The notes under the pieces: generated by a model
Told to the model about the DNA's origin: nothing
What the model saw: the letters and a program-made list of their open reading frames with translations, nothing else
Database searches by the model: none
NCBI GenBank assembly: GCA_963832965.1
Contig: CAWHVW010000002.1
Coordinates: 682,001-746,000 of the forward strand
DNA length: 64,000 nucleotides
Direction of reading: 5' to 3'
From: CAWACP01 sp963832965
GTDB lineage: Bacteria; Acidobacteriota; Terriglobia; Bryobacterales; Bryobacteraceae
Translations under genes and position numbers: made by a program
Shown here: positions 63,406 through 64,000 of the stretch, in pieces
Layout of the letters: each line of letters starts with the position of its first letter
How positions within the stretch are numbered: the stretch's first letter is position 1

Positions 63406-64000
63406 GTGGGACACATCGTCGGTCGGCGCCTGGAGCGCGAGCGGATGAAAGCCGCCTTGCGCAATGGCGAGTCTCTGCTGGTGCTCGGATGCGCGGGTGC
63501 GGGAAAAACCTGCCTGCTCCAGGAGTGCGCCGGCGAAGTTTCCGGCACCGTCTTCATTCCCTGGGGCCCCAGCCTGCACGGTCTGCTGGAAAGTCTGGCG
63601 GCCGCTCTGTTGCCGGAAGGTCACCAGCCGCCTCACACCAGCGTGCGGCTGAAGGGCGCCCTGTTCACCGCTCTCGAGCGCCGGCCGGCGCGAATCATCC
63701 TCGACGGCGTCTCCGGCGCCAGCCACCCCGTCTATCGATTCTTCCAGCGGGTGTACTTCATCCCCGGAATGTCCCTCATCGTCTCGGCCAGAAATGCAGT
63801 CGCGCTGGGCGCGCTCGCCCGTCTGTTCTGGGATCCGCGAAATACCATCCAGCTCGGCCCGCTCAGTGACGCGGAAGCCCGCGAATTGTTCGATGACGCT
63901 TCGCGGCGCTATGGCCTCTCCGATGCGCACATGGTCGATTTTCGAGAACGCGTCCTGGAATGCGCGCAAGGCAATGGCGGGCAAATCGTCGAGATGTGCA
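63406..64000 (+). CDS. AAA/STAND-type ATPase, 5' part only
   Basis: This open frame runs off the right edge of the window. From GTG 63406 it reads about 198 residues: HIVGRRLERERMKAALRNGE, Walker A LGCAGAGKTCLL, Walker B RIILDGVS and a sensor-like MSLIVSARN. This is the layout of NTPases that head MalT/LuxR-type regulators or STAND proteins. The C-terminal effector domain is outside the window, so the role cannot be told. It is divergent from the XRE operon. Confidence 0.72.
   Translation, partial: MGHIVGRRLERERMKAALRNGESLLVLGCAGAGKTCLLQECAGEVSGTVFIPWGPSLHGLLESLAAALLPEGHQPPHTSVRLKGALFTALERRPARIILDGVSGASHPVYRFFQRVYFIPGMSLIVSARNAVALGALARLFWDPRNTIQLGPLSDAEARELFDDASRRYGLSDAHMVDFRERVLECAQGNGGQIVEMC

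Overview
The window is GC-rich, densely coded DNA from a bacterial chromosome. The gene content points to an Acidobacteriota member, probably near Bryobacterales/Solibacteraceae. This is an inference from a VWFA-related domain protein of the type enriched in that phylum, many secreted glycosidases and S9 peptidases, DUF3352 and VIT/vWA proteins, and abundant short hairpin repeats. There are no rRNAs, CRISPR arrays or phage genes. One intact IS630-family insertion sequence is present.

Layout. 1-620: a geneless flank and two tRNAs (Thr-UGU, Gly-UCC). 776-6197: a compact isc Fe-S operon (iscR-iscS-iscU-iscA-hscB-hscA-iscX) with a visible promoter and candidate IscR operator, but no ferredoxin. 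6213-6969: a frameshifted zeta-like ATPase with a small coupled partner. 6955-14507: GH78-like glycosidase, S9 peptidase, GNAT, and a Tat-exported putative glycosidase. 14530-17593: an ABC efflux module (two ATPases, a tiny Pro-rich membrane protein, an HlyD-type adaptor) without a permease. 17742-18286: a ParE/Phd toxin-antitoxin pair. 18338-22099: cupin, S9 peptidase with an extra C-terminal domain, YdeI-like protein. 22297-26331: tilS-ftsH-HAD operon, with ftsH frameshifted. 26359-28240: kdsC, an ACT/DUF5612 protein, a STAS protein and a small anchored protein. 28238-29617: a MITE, the IS630 element and a 13-bp tandem array. 29643-43121: mostly housekeeping genes (asparaginase-like hydrolase, aroA, a histidine-kinase-like protein, an osmoprotectant-binding lipoprotein, glmU-yvcK, dusB-rnhA, an M3 peptidase, trpS). 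43174-46667: a frameshifted GH2 glycosidase.

46668-60001 is the most unusual part. A 22-unit, roughly 10-bp tandem array (TCTGAAGGAG-like) begins at the base after the GH2 stop codon. It is followed by four genes whose ends all overlap: a membrane-anchored beta-propeller protein, a VIT/vWA protein, a 2,357-residue exported TPR protein and a DUF3352 protein. The coupling implies one envelope-located system, which I cannot match to a described one. 60017-64000 holds a VWFA-related protein, a four-gene XRE-regulated minus-strand module, and the start of an AAA/STAND-type ATPase that runs off the window.

A theme across the window is that at least four families of short dispersed repeats sit exactly at gene ends. 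In several cases the repeat supplies the stop codon or terminal codons, and in one case part of a signal peptide. Four genes carry single-base frameshifts (zeta-like, ftsH, GH2, DUF1801-like). The ftsH case, in a housekeeping gene, suggests some may be assembly errors rather than true pseudogenes.
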